A stretch of DNA of 64,000 bases from Isoperla grammatica (GCA_945910005.1 OX246744.1:46746102-46810101); one strand, 5' to 3'. Positions 21,984 through 32,315 are shown, numbered from the stretch's first letter. The notes: generated by a model not told the origin, from the sequence alone. Translations and numbers: made by a program.

Positions 21984-22608
21984 TAGGCCAGGGTGTTATG
22001 CGCTGCTAAAATAAGAACACGCCATATAAACCATACTCTCATTCCATGTTACGATAATTTGATCAAAGGCTTAAGTTCATTGATGTGTATAATTTTACAA
22101 TTACAAAATACCAGATAAACTTGCATCTTGTAACATTTCTATGGACTACATTATAGCTAGACAGAGGAAACTGAGTTTCTAGAGGCCGTAATGCAAAAAT
22201 TAAACTTCCCCCCCTCTCCCCCCCCCCCACACACACATACATCAGGGGTCAGTTGGGGGGCCGGGTCACGCCACTCCACACACGAATTCTGGGCGATATA
22301 TTTTAGGCTGCGCGTGTAACATAGATATCATTCGCAGTTGTTATACTCATTAGCTTTATTTCCTGTTATCCATTTTATTGGCACCCAGTTACACGACAGG
22401 ACATGTAATTATTCAGTATATGCTAATTACGGTAATTACACTGGTAATATACTGTAGATAAGAGGCCAGTAAAGACTATAAGTAATTGGTCTGCGCTCTT
22501 TACGGGTGCTGAGTTTTATTGTTTTGGAATGGATGTGTGCTGATATTGTATGTAACATAGTAAACCTTTGTGGTCACTTCCACACCAATCACAGCTATAG
22601 TAATCGTA

Positions 22609-22749
22609 CAACAACTTCGGTAATGCTTCCGTCACGAGTGGGTGAGCGGCAACCAACCAGCGGCCGTGGCTAATTCGAATACCTGCTCGGGTTGGCCGAG
22701 ACCGTAAACACGTCATTGATTGATGACGAAAGCATTACCGAAGTTATTG
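22609..22749. mobile_element. MITE with TA target duplication, AACTTCGGTAATGC ends
   Basis: The terminal inverted repeats share AACTTCGGTAATGCTT and CGTCA, and the element is flanked on both sides by TA (22607-22608, 22750-22751), as for Tc1/mariner-type insertions. A second copy in opposite orientation lies at 22788-22920. Confidence 0.75.
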
Positions 22750-22787
22750 TAAGATGACTTGGATGCACAGTTATAGGTCTCGCAAAA

Positions 22788-22920
22788 CAACTTCGGTAAT
22801 GCTTTCGTCATCAATCAATGACGTGTTTACGGTCTCGGCCAACCCGAGCAGGTATCTGAATTAGCCACGGTCGCTGGTTGGCTGCCGCTCACCCACCCGT
22901 GACGGAAGCATTACCGAAGA
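22788..22920. mobile_element. Second AACTTCGGTAATGC MITE, inverted relative to the first
   Basis: Its full interior is the reverse complement of 22609-22749, so the two copies together form a ~310-bp inverted structure. TA flanks are not clear here. Confidence 0.75.
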
Positions 22921-23111
22921 TGTAGAAAAAATGCGTTTCGTTCAAGTTCATTATTTTGATTGGCTGTCAACTCGTGTATATGTTTTATTATAAAAGCATA
23001 GCAATAATATACAAATTAATTAATGTGTATTTATGGATTTATTTATTATATGGTAACTCTCAGGAACTGATTTAATGAGGGACATAATATTGTTTCATAA
23101 TATAGTGGCTG

Positions 23112-23400
23112 TGACGGCTCCAAAGTCACTGTCCCTTTCATGGGCGCTAATTCAAAGAAAATCAACATATTCCTAACGTTCTTTCACACATTCGTGAATT
23201 CAGTCTTCCGCTAAGTCTAGAGTGCACAAGTCTAATGAGCAACGCCCACCGTTCCATTTACCAACGGGTGGTTGTAAATTATCCCTTATGGACCCGTTTC
23301 TATTAGATGGTAGGAAACTAGAGAAGTAGAAAATCATGTTGGTACGCTTGGACTCGGGTATGTGAACATTTGCGTTGCCAACTTTACTATATAACATTCG
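23112..23400 (+). mobile_element. Dispersed repeat family F, copy 2
   Basis: Matches the reverse complement of 1500-1730 (TTCTTTCACACATTCGT; GTAAATTATCCCT; ACTAGAGAAGT). Preceded by a SINE-A-like GGCTCCAAAGTCA. Confidence 0.6.
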
Positions 23401-23402
23401 CC

Positions 23403-23674
23403 CAATGATTTTCAACAGCTATAGTAGGCTAGATCGCCAGTCCCCCAACCTTCCACTGAGTAGCAAGCGTAGCGATTTGAAGCCATCTTGCCACTGGCAA
23501 TTAACATGCTTATTTGGACCTTTTAGTACTGCTAGCGCTGCCAATGGCAGAAAGTCGCATTAGAAACTCCTATCCCCGCCTGTGTTATTTGCCCATTTCA
23601 AGATGACATCAAAGTGCTACGCCTGCTGCTGCTAGCCTGGCGATCTAGCCTACTATAGATGTTGAAAATCATTG
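23403..23674. mobile_element. MITE with 38-bp inverted ends and 8-bp duplication
   Basis: Ends 23403-23440 and 23637-23674 are near-perfect inverted repeats beginning CAATGATTTTCAAC. Flanks are CATTCGCC on the left and CATTCACC on the right, an 8-bp duplication with one mismatch. An 8-bp duplication is typical of hAT-like (or P-like) transposition. No transposase is present. Confidence 0.8.
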
Positions 23675-23705
23675 CATTCACCTATATTGACCGACGGAAC
23701 ACGTT

Positions 23706-23815
23706 GGATGAAAACCTTCAGTTACGATTGCCGGAGGCCGGTATCGAACCGGTGACCTCCAGAATTACAGTACAAGACGCGTTACGCGTGAGCTACCATC
23801 CTTCGATAACATCTT
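23706..23815 (-). mobile_element. SINE-B-like tRNA-derived fragment
   Basis: Read on the minus strand, GGTCACCGGTTCGATACCGG resembles a B box with its flanking arm, and the adjacent AAAACCTTCAGT matches SINE-B at 24800-24830. The A-box side is diverged. Confidence 0.5.
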
Positions 23816-24329
23816 CGCCATGATGGCTATCGTGATTACACGTTAGAACCAGGGCAACAAAAACTGGTCTATTTCCAACTAGGAATCGTCAGGAGGCGAG
23901 CAGCTATGCCACAATGCATGGCAAACAATAACGCCAACAGTGCAGGCGTCGAACCTAACCACAACAGTAAGGAAATGCAACAACTACAGTTGAATCAGCG
24001 TTGAGAAACATAGTGGATGAATGGAGCCTCGATCTGTTGTTCTCACGGCTCATGCTCTTTCCACCCCACTCAGATGTCATCCAGAAAACATTGACCCTCA
24101 CCATTGTAAAATTTCAGTGCTCTGACCGCACTTCGACTGCCGTAGGTGAATGTTTTCGAGATTTCTGTAAACCTTCTTTTTATGACCGCTTTTAGCGGGT
24201 ACAATAGGGTCCGACTGCATTCATCCACTGTGGTTCTCAAGGCTGATTGAACTTTAGAGCAGACCCATTTTATAGATTAAACCACAAAAATGTTAGTCTT
24301 ATATCCCTACGAAATTTCAAAGCTAAATA

Positions 24330-24492
24330 AACTCGTCCCAAGCCCACACAGATGCTTTCGTCACAGGCGAGGCCCCACTCGTAGCCAATCAGCGATCGTT
24401 ATCTGCGCGGGTTTGTCTCGGGCGGTTCGCTGGTTGGCTACGAGTGCCTCGCCTGTGACCAAAGCATCTGTAAGGTAGTCTTGGGGCGAGTT
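24330..24492. mobile_element. MITE with ~65-bp inverted arms and TA duplication
   Basis: Arms start AACTCG and contain CAGATGCTTT, a TCACAGGCGAGGC block and ACTCGTAGCCAA in both orientations. It is bounded by TA on each side, consistent with a Tc1/mariner-like or related non-autonomous element. Confidence 0.8.
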
Positions 24493-24626
24493 TAGCACAA
24501 ATATGTGTGGCGGTGTTCTAGCTAGAGGGTTAATTTGGGGTAAGTTACTCGAGTTAATTTGATCTTGGTTAATAAGTAGGCGTGACTTCTAGACAGGTTA
24601 GGTAACTGACGAAACATGACTTAACA

Positions 24627-24900
24627 GTAATAATAATAATAATAATTTTTCGTAGGAAAGGAATACCCGTTATAGGGTGCACACCAGCTTCACCTGATGT
24701 GCCCCTCTTCAGGTGACTAATTAGGGTGTTAGGATATCTGGGGAGGAATGCCCGAGGGCTGTAAGTAGGACTCAATCCCAGCATTCGCCTTTACGACTGA
24801 GGAAAACCACGGAAAAACCTTCAGTCAAGATGCCGGTGGCCGGAATCGAACAGGCGACCTCCCGAATTAGAGTCTCGCGTCTCACCGCTGAGCCACCTCT
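24627..24900 (-). mobile_element. SINE-B, full-length tRNA-derived SINE
   Basis: On the minus strand: tRNA-like head with TGGCTCAGCGGTGAGACGCG and B box GTTCGATTCCGGCC, a body with CCGTGGTTTTCCTCAGTCG and GGCGAATGCTGGGAT, and an (ATT)n tail at 24627-24645. The body segment resembles SINEs I associate with arthropods (from memory, not searched). It ends 45 bp downstream of the SAM-gene donor site, in the same orientation as the gene. Confidence 0.85.
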
Positions 24901-24944
24901 ATCGGTGACAATGTAGAGGAGGTAGAAGTAAGTTGTATACTTAC

Positions 24945-25326
24945 TCGTTAGGATTAGTGTTGTTATATTTGGCCGCCAGACTTCGCATCATGTCGCTATA
25001 GTTCCTGTTCATCAAGCCGGGACTCGAGCCCGGACTCTGGGCGGGCGGTGTGTCCGGGTAGGAGCTCCTCTGTCCCGGAGAAGTGTCCGGGTAGTGCCCG
25101 GAAGAGGGGGTGGCGCTCCGGGAGGACGACGAGTTATTGTCCGGCTGAGCCGTCGAGGTCGGACTGAGTCTCTCGTTCTTGACGGAGCTGCTGTTGTTGT
25201 TGTTTTCCGCCGCTTGGGGCATGGCGGTCGCGGGGCGCCGCTTCGCGCGCGATCTTGCGGAGGATACTTGGACTACCGGTGAATCCGATTCCCCTCCGCC
25301 CCCTCCGTCTGTCCCCACTCCTTCAC
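24945..25326 (-). CDS. Internal exon: low-complexity N-terminal region of the SAM nuclear co-repressor-like protein
   Basis: This 382-bp exon has acceptor CTTGTTGCAG|GTGAAG at 25326/25327, entering in phase 1, and donor GA|GTAAGT at 24945/24944, leaving in phase 2. It has 126 full codons. Visible in order: an acidic Gly-rich start, a basic patch SRAKRRP (nuclear-localisation-like), a poly-Asn/Ser stretch, VKNERLSP (25160-25183), repeated YPDTSP/YPDTPP motifs and SPGSSPG, then a less biased stretch NRNYSDMMRSLAAKYNNTNP that looks like a conserved motif. The joint to 20135 restores an Asp codon and continues in frame. The next upstream exon should end in phase 1 at higher coordinates; none is convincingly found in the window. 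Base composition is clearly higher in GC than the flanking introns. Confidence 0.8.
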
Positions 25327-26069
25327 CTGCAACAAGCATAGACAGAACGTTAGATTCACTGGGAAACAGATGTTTTCAAGGCAAGACACAATCATACGTC
25401 ACATCTGTGCGCATAGCGGCCATCTTTGCGACTAAACTTTGACGTTGCCACGGAGATACAATCGAAGCCTTTTGTGGTAGAACACAGAAAACCTAAGTTA
25501 TAAAAAATTCACTCTTATTACTTTACCCGCTTATTTACTTTTTTAAATTCTAACTTATGATTTTAGTAAATTTCAATAATATCCCCCAATGCTCTAGGAT
25601 AACTTTGCACCATTGTGTCGCAATCATGGCCGCTGTGACGTCACGTGGGGTGGGAACTGAAAGCTAGGTATATGGATGGAAAATGTAATAAAACTAATTT
25701 AAAACATAAATTGTAAAAAAAAACATTGCGTTTCGATGGAAGGAAGGTTGTCTGATTTATTAAGCAATAATTAAAATGTTGGCTGTGGCCACAATCTCAG
25801 CTGTAACGCTTCACATGAGCGTAAACGCCACTGCGATCCACGACGTTCCGCCACTGGTCTCAATGCACAGCAATGATTCTAGTAGTACCAAGTAGATAAT
25901 TACATCTAATCATCTAAATGCATCGTTACAACTTGTTTTGTAATTAAAAAGTCTTGCACTGTTATTTATGGAGTGAAATTAGTATTAGACGCATTGTAGT
26001 TCGTACGTTGTGTAAGCTGTGCATTGGGCGCGTTCGGAAACATTCTGAGGCGGTACAGAGCGCGTTCGG
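25327..26069. other. Upstream intron sequence of the SAM gene
   Basis: Mostly AT-rich and unique; one TGACGTCA at 25636-25643 followed by CGTGG. No further exon is recognised. Confidence 0.5.
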
Positions 26070-26342
26070 AACTTCCAATGCGTAAGGTCCCGGGTTCAAA
26101 TCCCGGTTCAGACAAGTTTTTTAACTTCTTTTAAGAATTCAGTTCAATTACTTCTTGTCTTAGGAATAAGTAAACGGTGACTTTGGAGCCGTCCTAGCAA
26201 CAAAGCACTCAATAAATTCAAAGTTGTTCTGAATCGGCCTTGTTGATTCTGACATTTGTCCGCAGGTGTTCGCACTGTCCAATCACTGATTCATGAGTTT
26301 CGTATTTGAAATATCGATCTTTGATTGGTTATCGCTCACTCG
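26070..26342 (+). mobile_element. SINE-A copy 7, 3' truncated
   Basis: Starts with a tRNA-like head (TTCCAATGCGT, then GGTTCAAATCC) and stops in the middle of the body at CGCTCACTCG. The loss of the 3' end is unusual for this family and implies later deletion or recombination. Confidence 0.85.
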
Positions 26343-26616
26343 AAAATTCGTAATGTCACACAAAGTATCGATTTGTAAGAGAACCTGAGTATATTCACTT
26401 AACGTGATTCCTTCTAAATAATCACAATTACATCTTCTTTCAGCGTATATAAACATATTAGAGTGGCATACCACAGATTTTGAGATAATTACGTAAGTTT
26501 CTAGAAATTTGAGGTGGCCAGCTCGACGCTCGTAAAATGACCCAATGGCCGGGGTGTTGCTCATAATAGAGTTTACTGTAGCTAGCTGCTTTGTGGGAGG
26601 ACCCCCTGTCCTCCCA

Positions 26617-26634
26617 GCAACCCCCCCCCCCCCC
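26617..26634 (+). repeat. C homopolymer tract
   Basis: Uninterrupted C run immediately before SINE-A copy 8. Confidence 0.85.
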
Positions 26635-27029
26635 TGGTCCAGGGGTTAGCATGCCTGCTTCCAATGCAGAAGATCCCGGGTTCAAACCCCGCTTCAGGCA
26701 GAAGTTTTTTAACTTAACTTCATGGCTTGGGAATAAGTAAACGGTGACGTTAGAGCCGTCCTAGCAACGAAGCACTCAATAAATTCAAAGTTGTTCTGAA
26801 TCGGCCTTGTTGATTCTGGCATTCGTCCGCAGGTGTTTGCACTGTCCAATCACTGATTCATATGTTTCGTATTTGTAATGTCGATCTTTGACTGGTTATC
26901 GCTCACTCGTCGATGGTGTTCGGAGCCTACAGGGTTGGTTTAGTCGCTTTAAATTAAAGTCATCCACTGAAAATCAGTTTGGTTACTGAGTGGGTAGACT
27001 CTAAATATGAATTTATTTATTTTATTTAA
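26633..27029 (+). mobile_element. SINE-A copy 8, full length
   Basis: A box TGGTCCAGGGGTTAGC, anticodon-arm CTGCTTCCAATGCAG, B box GGTTCAAACCC, complete body and (TTTA)n tail. Forms an inverted pair with copy 9 (27344-27645). Confidence 0.9.
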
Positions 27030-27214
27030 GATTCTCCTCGGTGACCCAAGTTCTGAGGTGACCTTGCATGGAACCCAGGTGATACAGATCTGACTCAACA
27101 GGTCGCGAACTAGCGCAATGCAACAAGTGATGCGCCTCGCTGAGTGGTTGGGTGGCCAACATAACAGCTGATTGGGTGAACGCCCTGGCCTATCTGAGAG
27201 TGTGCGGGTCACTG

Positions 27215-27262
27215 GTGGCTACGGCCGTCACGCACACGCACACACGCACACGCACACGCACG
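27215..27262 (+). repeat. (CACACG)n simple repeat
   Basis: Short alternating CACACG/CACACA repeat. Confidence 0.9.
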
Positions 27263-27285
27263 GTTGGGGGTCTATTGGGTCTATT

Positions 27286-27340
27286 CCTGCTTCCAATGTA
27301 GAGGTTCAGAGTTCGATTCTCGGCTCGGAATGTTTTTTTT
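27286..27340 (+). mobile_element. tRNA-like SINE head fragment
   Basis: CTGCTTCCAATGTAGAGG followed by GAGTTCGATTCTCGG gives anticodon-arm and B-box-like segments, then a T run. It is diverged from SINE-A heads and may be a separate subfamily. It directly precedes the tail of the opposed SINE-A copy 9. Confidence 0.5.
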
Positions 27341-27343
27341 GTT

Positions 27344-27645
27344 TAAATAAAATAAATAAAAATAAATTCACATTACGAGTCTACCCACTCAGTAACTAAA
27401 CTGATTTTCAGTGGGGGACTTTAATTTAAAGCGACTAAACCAACCCTGTAGGCTTCGAACACCATCGACGAGTGAGCGATAACCAATCAAAGATCGATAT
27501 TTCAAATACGAAACATATGAATCAGTGATTGGACAGTGCGAACACCTGAGGACAAATGCCAGAATCAACAAGGCCGATTCAGAACAACTTTGAATTTATT
27601 GAGTGCTTCGTTGCTAGGACAGCTCCAAAGTCACTGTTACTTTGG
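27344..27645 (-). mobile_element. SINE-A copy 9
   Basis: Minus-strand copy from the AAAT tail to the GCTCCAAAGTCAC block; the head is missing. It leads into family F at 27690. Confidence 0.88.
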
Positions 27646-27689
27646 AATATGATAATGTTATTCGTATATCTACCTTTAGATCCTTATCT

Positions 27690-27845
27690 ACTGCCCATTT
27701 CCTGTGCGATAATTTAAAGAAATCAACAGATTTCTGGCGGTCTTTCACACATTTGTAAATTATATCTTCCGCTGAGTCGAGTGCACAGGCCTCGTAAGCC
27801 ACGCCCACCGTTCCAGGTAACCAACGGAAGGTTTTGAATTATCCT
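27690..27845 (+). mobile_element. Dispersed repeat family F, copy 3
   Basis: Matches copies at 1500 and 23112 (AAATCAACAGATT, a TCTTTCACACATTTGTAAAT segment, CCACGCCCACCGTTCCAGG). Confidence 0.6.
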
Positions 27846-27894
27846 TACTGAGTGAGGCTAGACTGTAAATATCTATTTATTACATTATTTATTT

Positions 27895-27948
27895 GCGTAT
27901 TCAATTATATATTTATTTATTTATTTATTTATTTTTCTATTTTTCTAT

Positions 27949-27987
<39 letters not shown>

Positions 27988-28030
27988 TTTCTTTACTTAT
28001 TTACTTAGGCCCTACTTACTTTCTTGCTTG

Positions 28031-28098
<68 letters not shown>

Positions 28099-28160
28099 TT
28101 CAATTATTTATTTATTTATTTATTTGTTTCTTTCTTTATTTATTTATTTATTTATTTACG
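27895..28160. repeat. Compound (TTTA)n/(CTTA)n microsatellite
   Basis: ~110 bp of TTTA repeats, ~85 bp of CTTA repeats and ~60 bp of TTTA/TTTC repeats. The open frames are artefacts. Confidence 0.98.
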
Positions 28161-28259
28161 CACCCGAAAAGGATCCTACGTAATTTTTTAAATTATCTTT
28201 GGGGATATCAATAAAAAATAAATAAGAATAATGCACAAAAAGCTCCCCGTAGATCGATG

Positions 28260-28520
28260 TGTCAATGTCAATGTAATGTCAATGTAGGGGGGCAGCCTGC
28301 GACCTGCCCCGAGCGGAGGTGGAAGCCCCCCCCCCCCCCCCGCAACGACTGCGCCGTGAACCGTAGCGCGCGTGCGCGGCCAGACTCGTTGCTGTTCTTC
28401 ACACCGGCTGATCATCGCCGGCAATTAATGTAATGTGCTGTGCGCACGCGCCATAACATCAACTAGTTACCGGGGTATCACTGCGCTCTGTGTGTTCGCG
28501 AGGGGGGGAGGCTCAATTAA
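28260..28520. other. Short GC- and CpG-rich patch
   Basis: Contains a C homopolymer (28326-28341) and CpG-dense GCGCGTGCGCGGCC. On the minus strand there is an open frame with Gly-rich translation, but its possible splice donor is poor (GTCGCA), so no exon is called. Confidence 0.35.
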
Positions 28521-28635
28521 AACAGCGCACAATCTGAGCTTTAATAATGAACTTGATTCTATTGTATTTATTGTATTTTACCCGCCCGGAGCGGGAAGGC
28601 CAATGTGGGGCACAAAACAGAGGGCCTGTAGCCAT

Positions 28636-28945
28636 GTATACTGGCGACGCCGTAAGAAGCGAGGTGTCGCCTTAAATTCTGAGAAGAGACGGTCGCTCCA
28701 CACGGTCTATTTCAACGGTATTCAACTCGAGATTTCCCGATACCTGTATTGTTATTGTCCACTGTATTGACTGCGCCTACCGTGAATGAAATGCGACCCC
28801 ACCACGTCTGACAACATCCGGCCGATATTATCACTACAATACCTGAGGCAAGAGAACGGGATGCAACTAGATTTAGGTTGGTAGTTGTCACACGCGTCAC
28901 TTCACTATTACATAATCCGTGACGACAACACCTTGCAAGTTAACG
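28636..28945 (+). mobile_element. Dispersed repeat family C, copy 3
   Basis: Best-preserved copy together with 3949-4250; ends within ~60 bp of the start of the 51-bp array. Confidence 0.75.
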
Positions 28946-29005
28946 CGACGCGACTATACGAGCGTGGATTTACGCTAAGTTCCCATGCCTGAGTTCTTCC
29001 AACGC

Positions 29006-30168
29006 AATCAGTGTGTTTTCTTCGAGCCATGGCTGCAAGTGGTTGACTGTTACACTCATCAATGTATTTTCTTCGAGCCATGGCTGCAAGTGGTTGACTG
29101 TTACACTCATCAATGTATTTTCTTCTAACCATGGCAGCAAGTGGTTGACTTTTACACTCATCAATGTATTTTCTTCGAGCCATGGCAGCAAGTGGTTGAC
29201 TTTTACACTCGTCAATGTATTTTCTTCGAGCCATGGCAGCAAGTGGTTGACTTCTACACTCATCAATGTATTTTCTTCGAGCCATGGCAGCAAGTGGTTG
29301 ACTTTTACACTCATCAATGTATTTTCTTCGAGCCATGGCAGCAAGTGGTTGACTTTTACACTCGTCAATGTATTTTCTTCGAGCCATGGCAACAAGTGGT
29401 TGACTTCTACACTCATCAATGTATTTTCTTCGAGCCATGGCAGCAAGTGGTTGACTTTTACACTCATCAATGTATTTTCTTCGAGCCATGGCAGCAAGTG
29501 GTTGACTTTTACACTCGTCAATGTATTTTCTTCGAGCCATGGCAGCAAGTGGTTGACTTTTACACTCATCAATGTATTTTCTTGGAGCCATGGCAGCAAG
29601 TGGTTGACTTTTACACTCATCAATGTATTTTCTTCGAGCCAGGGCAGCAAGTGGTTGACTTTTACACTCATCAATGTGTTTTCTTCGAGCCATGGCAGCA
29701 AGTGGTTGACTTTTACACTCATCAATGTATTTTCTTCGAGCCATGGCAGCAAGTGGTTGACTTTTACACTCATCAATGTATTTTCTTGGAGCCATGGCAG
29801 CAAGTGGTTGACTTTTACACTCATCAGTGTATTTTCTTCGAGTCATGGCAGTAAGTGGTTGACTGTTACACTCATCAATGTATTTTCTTCGAGCCATAGT
29901 AGCAAGTGGCTGACTTTTACACTCATCAATGTATTTTCTTCGAGCCATGGCAGCAAGTGGTTGACTTTTACACTCATCAATGTATTTTCTTCGAGCCATG
30001 GTAGCAAGTGGTTGACTCTTACACTCATCAATGTGTTTTCTTGGAGTCATGGCAGCAAGTGGTTGACTTTTACACTCATCAATGTATTTTCTTCGAGTCA
30101 TGGCAGCAAGTGGTTGACTTTTACACTCATCAGTGTATTTTCTTCGAGTCATGGCAGCAAGTGGTTGA
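29006..30168. repeat. 51-bp tandem array, about 23 units
   Basis: Units of exactly 51 bp with core GAGCCATGGCAGCAAGTGG and TTTACACTCATCAATG; no length variation across ~1.16 kb. As 51 is a multiple of three, four frames stay open: minus 28908-30152 gives 17-residue repeats (KYIDECKSQPLAA core), plus 29013-30236 gives VFSSSHGSKWLTF-type repeats, and two shorter ones. Simultaneous openness on both strands argues against any one of them being a gene. Confidence 0.95.
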
Positions 30169-30314
30169 CTCCGAGTGAACTTCGCACCTGTTACGCCATG
30201 CAGCCAGGCCAGACGCGATCATATCAACGGTGCTAATTAGTGCAAGCGACCTCCACTGAGATCACGTGACCCGTGACGTCATGAGTGGCCGCAAACCTTC
30301 ACGCATCGACCCGC

Positions 30315-30562
30315 TCGTCTGTCTGTCTTAGAGTCTGTCTGTCTGTCTGTCTTAGAGTCTGTCTGTCTGTCTGTCTGTCTATCTGTCTATCTCTGTGTCT
30401 GCCTGTCTGTCTGTCTGTGTGTCTGCCTGTCTGTCTGTCTGTGCCTATCTGTCTGTCTGCCTGTCTGTCTGTGCCTATCTGTCTATTTGTTTGTCTGTTT
30501 GTTTGTCTGTCTTTCGGTCTGTCTGTCTGTGGGTCTGTCTGTCTGTCTGTCTGGGTGTCGGT
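30315..30562 (+). repeat. (GTCT)n-rich simple repeat
   Basis: GTCT repeats interrupted by TTAGA, GTGTCTGCC and GTGCCTATC blocks, giving a higher-order pattern. Confidence 0.95.
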
Positions 30563-30566
30563 CTAG

Positions 30567-30600
30567 GGTGACTCTGCCAGTCGTAAGAGCGTGCCCCTGT
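30567..30600 (-). mobile_element. Family G fragment, copy 3
   Basis: AGGGTGACTCTGCCAGTCGT is shared with 58436-58460. Confidence 0.5.
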
Positions 30601-31065
30601 CCCCTTCCCCCCCACTGTTCCATACACTATTATCCTCCTCCACCAAGAGTGTCGCACTTATGACGACCCCGGCGAGGCGTGACGTCAGAACATGTCCCAA
30701 CTGTTTAGCACGTCGTAAAGCAACACGTAATGGTAATAAACGAAAGATTAAGTTTGTAGTCTCCAACTTCGCCGTATCCCAACCAAGAGTAAATAAGTTT
30801 CTGCCACATGAATATAAACGTCTTATCTTACGTTACGGCTAATTTTCATCGCGAATGGGCGAAAAGTCAGCCGAGAGTAGACCAATAATGTCAACTTGAC
30901 TTCTCTATAGTTCCTATCATCTACTTTAAATACTTCTAAAAGAGATACTTTAGTCTGTGTATCGTTCGCAAATAAGCCCCCCCCCCCTCGCCGCCCCCCG
31001 AAAAAAACAACTCGGCTGTTAAACTTGATCCTCCAATGCCAACTCCCTGGCCTAATACAATAGGT

Positions 31066-31248
31066 GTAATAAAATAAATAAATACATTTTCATTTAGAGT
31101 CTACCCACTCAGTAATTAAACTGATTTGCAGTGGGGGACTTTAGTTTAAAGTGACTAAACCAACCCTGTAGGCTCCGAACACCATCGACGAGTGAGCGAT
31201 AACCAATCAAAGATAAATATTTCATATACGAAACATATGAATCAGTTA
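31066..31248 (-). mobile_element. SINE-A copy 10, 5' truncated
   Basis: Minus-strand 3' portion with AAAT tail, ending at GAATCAGTT. Confidence 0.85.
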
Positions 31249-32315
31249 ATAATAAATAATAATAATAAATAAGTTAGTATGAAGCTCTGCCTGTTGTAAC
31301 AAGTGACAAACTCATGACCTATGCTACGAGGATGACGTCATACTGAATAACCAAACTATGACCCAACACAGTTAAGTCTATGCACATCTAATGAGGCTAC
31401 TCTATAGTGAAGTCTATACTCACTTTTCAAAAATGCCACAAATATAAATTTAAAAAAAATATATAAAATAATTACGAATACAAAAACTAACAAGCATTAA
31501 GTAAATGAAACATATATTTACAGTGATGCTTTGAAGGAATAACGTAGCTTTAATTTCTATTGTAAGCTTTACACAACCCAATGATAATTCATAATAACTT
31601 GTGAATAAATAAATATATTTACGATACTTAGCGAGTGCATCGCGTGCTGGTGGTTTGTTTACCAGAACATCATTGCCTCGCGTTAACACTAATGCAATTA
31701 TCCCCAGTTCATGCGCTCTACACACGTCGCATGCATAATGTAAATAATATACACTCACTCACGCTCCGGTGACTTGGGGTTCATATGTTAGACTTGCAAT
31801 AAGAAACAGTGAAATAACAAGCAACTGGTTCACAACCGACGACTAGCAGCTTATTTCATAGGCTGGTTGGAATTCTGATTTTTAAAGCGAGCTCATCATT
31901 ACATTTGCTTGAAATTAGTTGTGTTTCCATCTAAATTATGTGGTAATTGCTTCATGTTTAACATTTTATAGAATACGTTGCATAAATGGTAGAAGGTTGT
32001 TTAAACATTCATCGTGTAGACCGAAGTAAGACGAATTCAGTGGTAGGTTCGATTTGTGCTCAATTGAATTAGATGGGTCTGGACGACGAGATATATTTGT
32101 GCGGGCCTCGAAACACAGAGGATGCTCCATATGCAGCGAGTAGCGCGTAGTTTGGTCGACGTCACAACGCCTGGGGCGAAACACTTTTTCTTGGATTGCA
32201 AGAGCCCTGATACACTAGGCAACTTGACACATGCACTTACCGTTACAGATTAGGCTTACAATTACACGTTTTAAACGAAATGTGAGGGTTTAGTGGGCCT
32301 TTAATTGTGTACTTA
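31249..32315. other. Unique AT-rich sequence
   Basis: No gene or repeat recognised. One TGACGTCA lies at 31333-31340. Confidence 0.4.

Larger units (their letters stand above)
20136..24944 (-). other. Phase-2 intron packed with mobile elements
   Basis: The donor at 24944 (GA|GTAAGTATAC) and the acceptor at 20136-20137 join the two exons in frame: GA plus C makes an Asp codon, reading NPN-D-YFSAG. Within ~4.8 kb lie pieces of families G and C, SINE-A, a large TIR element with a nested hairpin, two opposed MITEs, family F, a MITE with an 8-bp duplication, a SINE-B-like fragment, a MITE with TA duplication and a full SINE-B. Confidence 0.85.

Noticed and set aside
28188..28424. Possible first exon of the SAM gene on the minus strand (Gly-rich frame ending in phase 1, which would fit the exon at 25326)
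   Set aside because: Phase fits, but the only usable donor is GTCGCA, a poor match to GTRAGT, and the Gly run is just a C homopolymer.
30285..30566. Cys/Leu/Val-rich peptide frame over the GTCT repeat
   Set aside because: Direct product of a tetranucleotide repeat.
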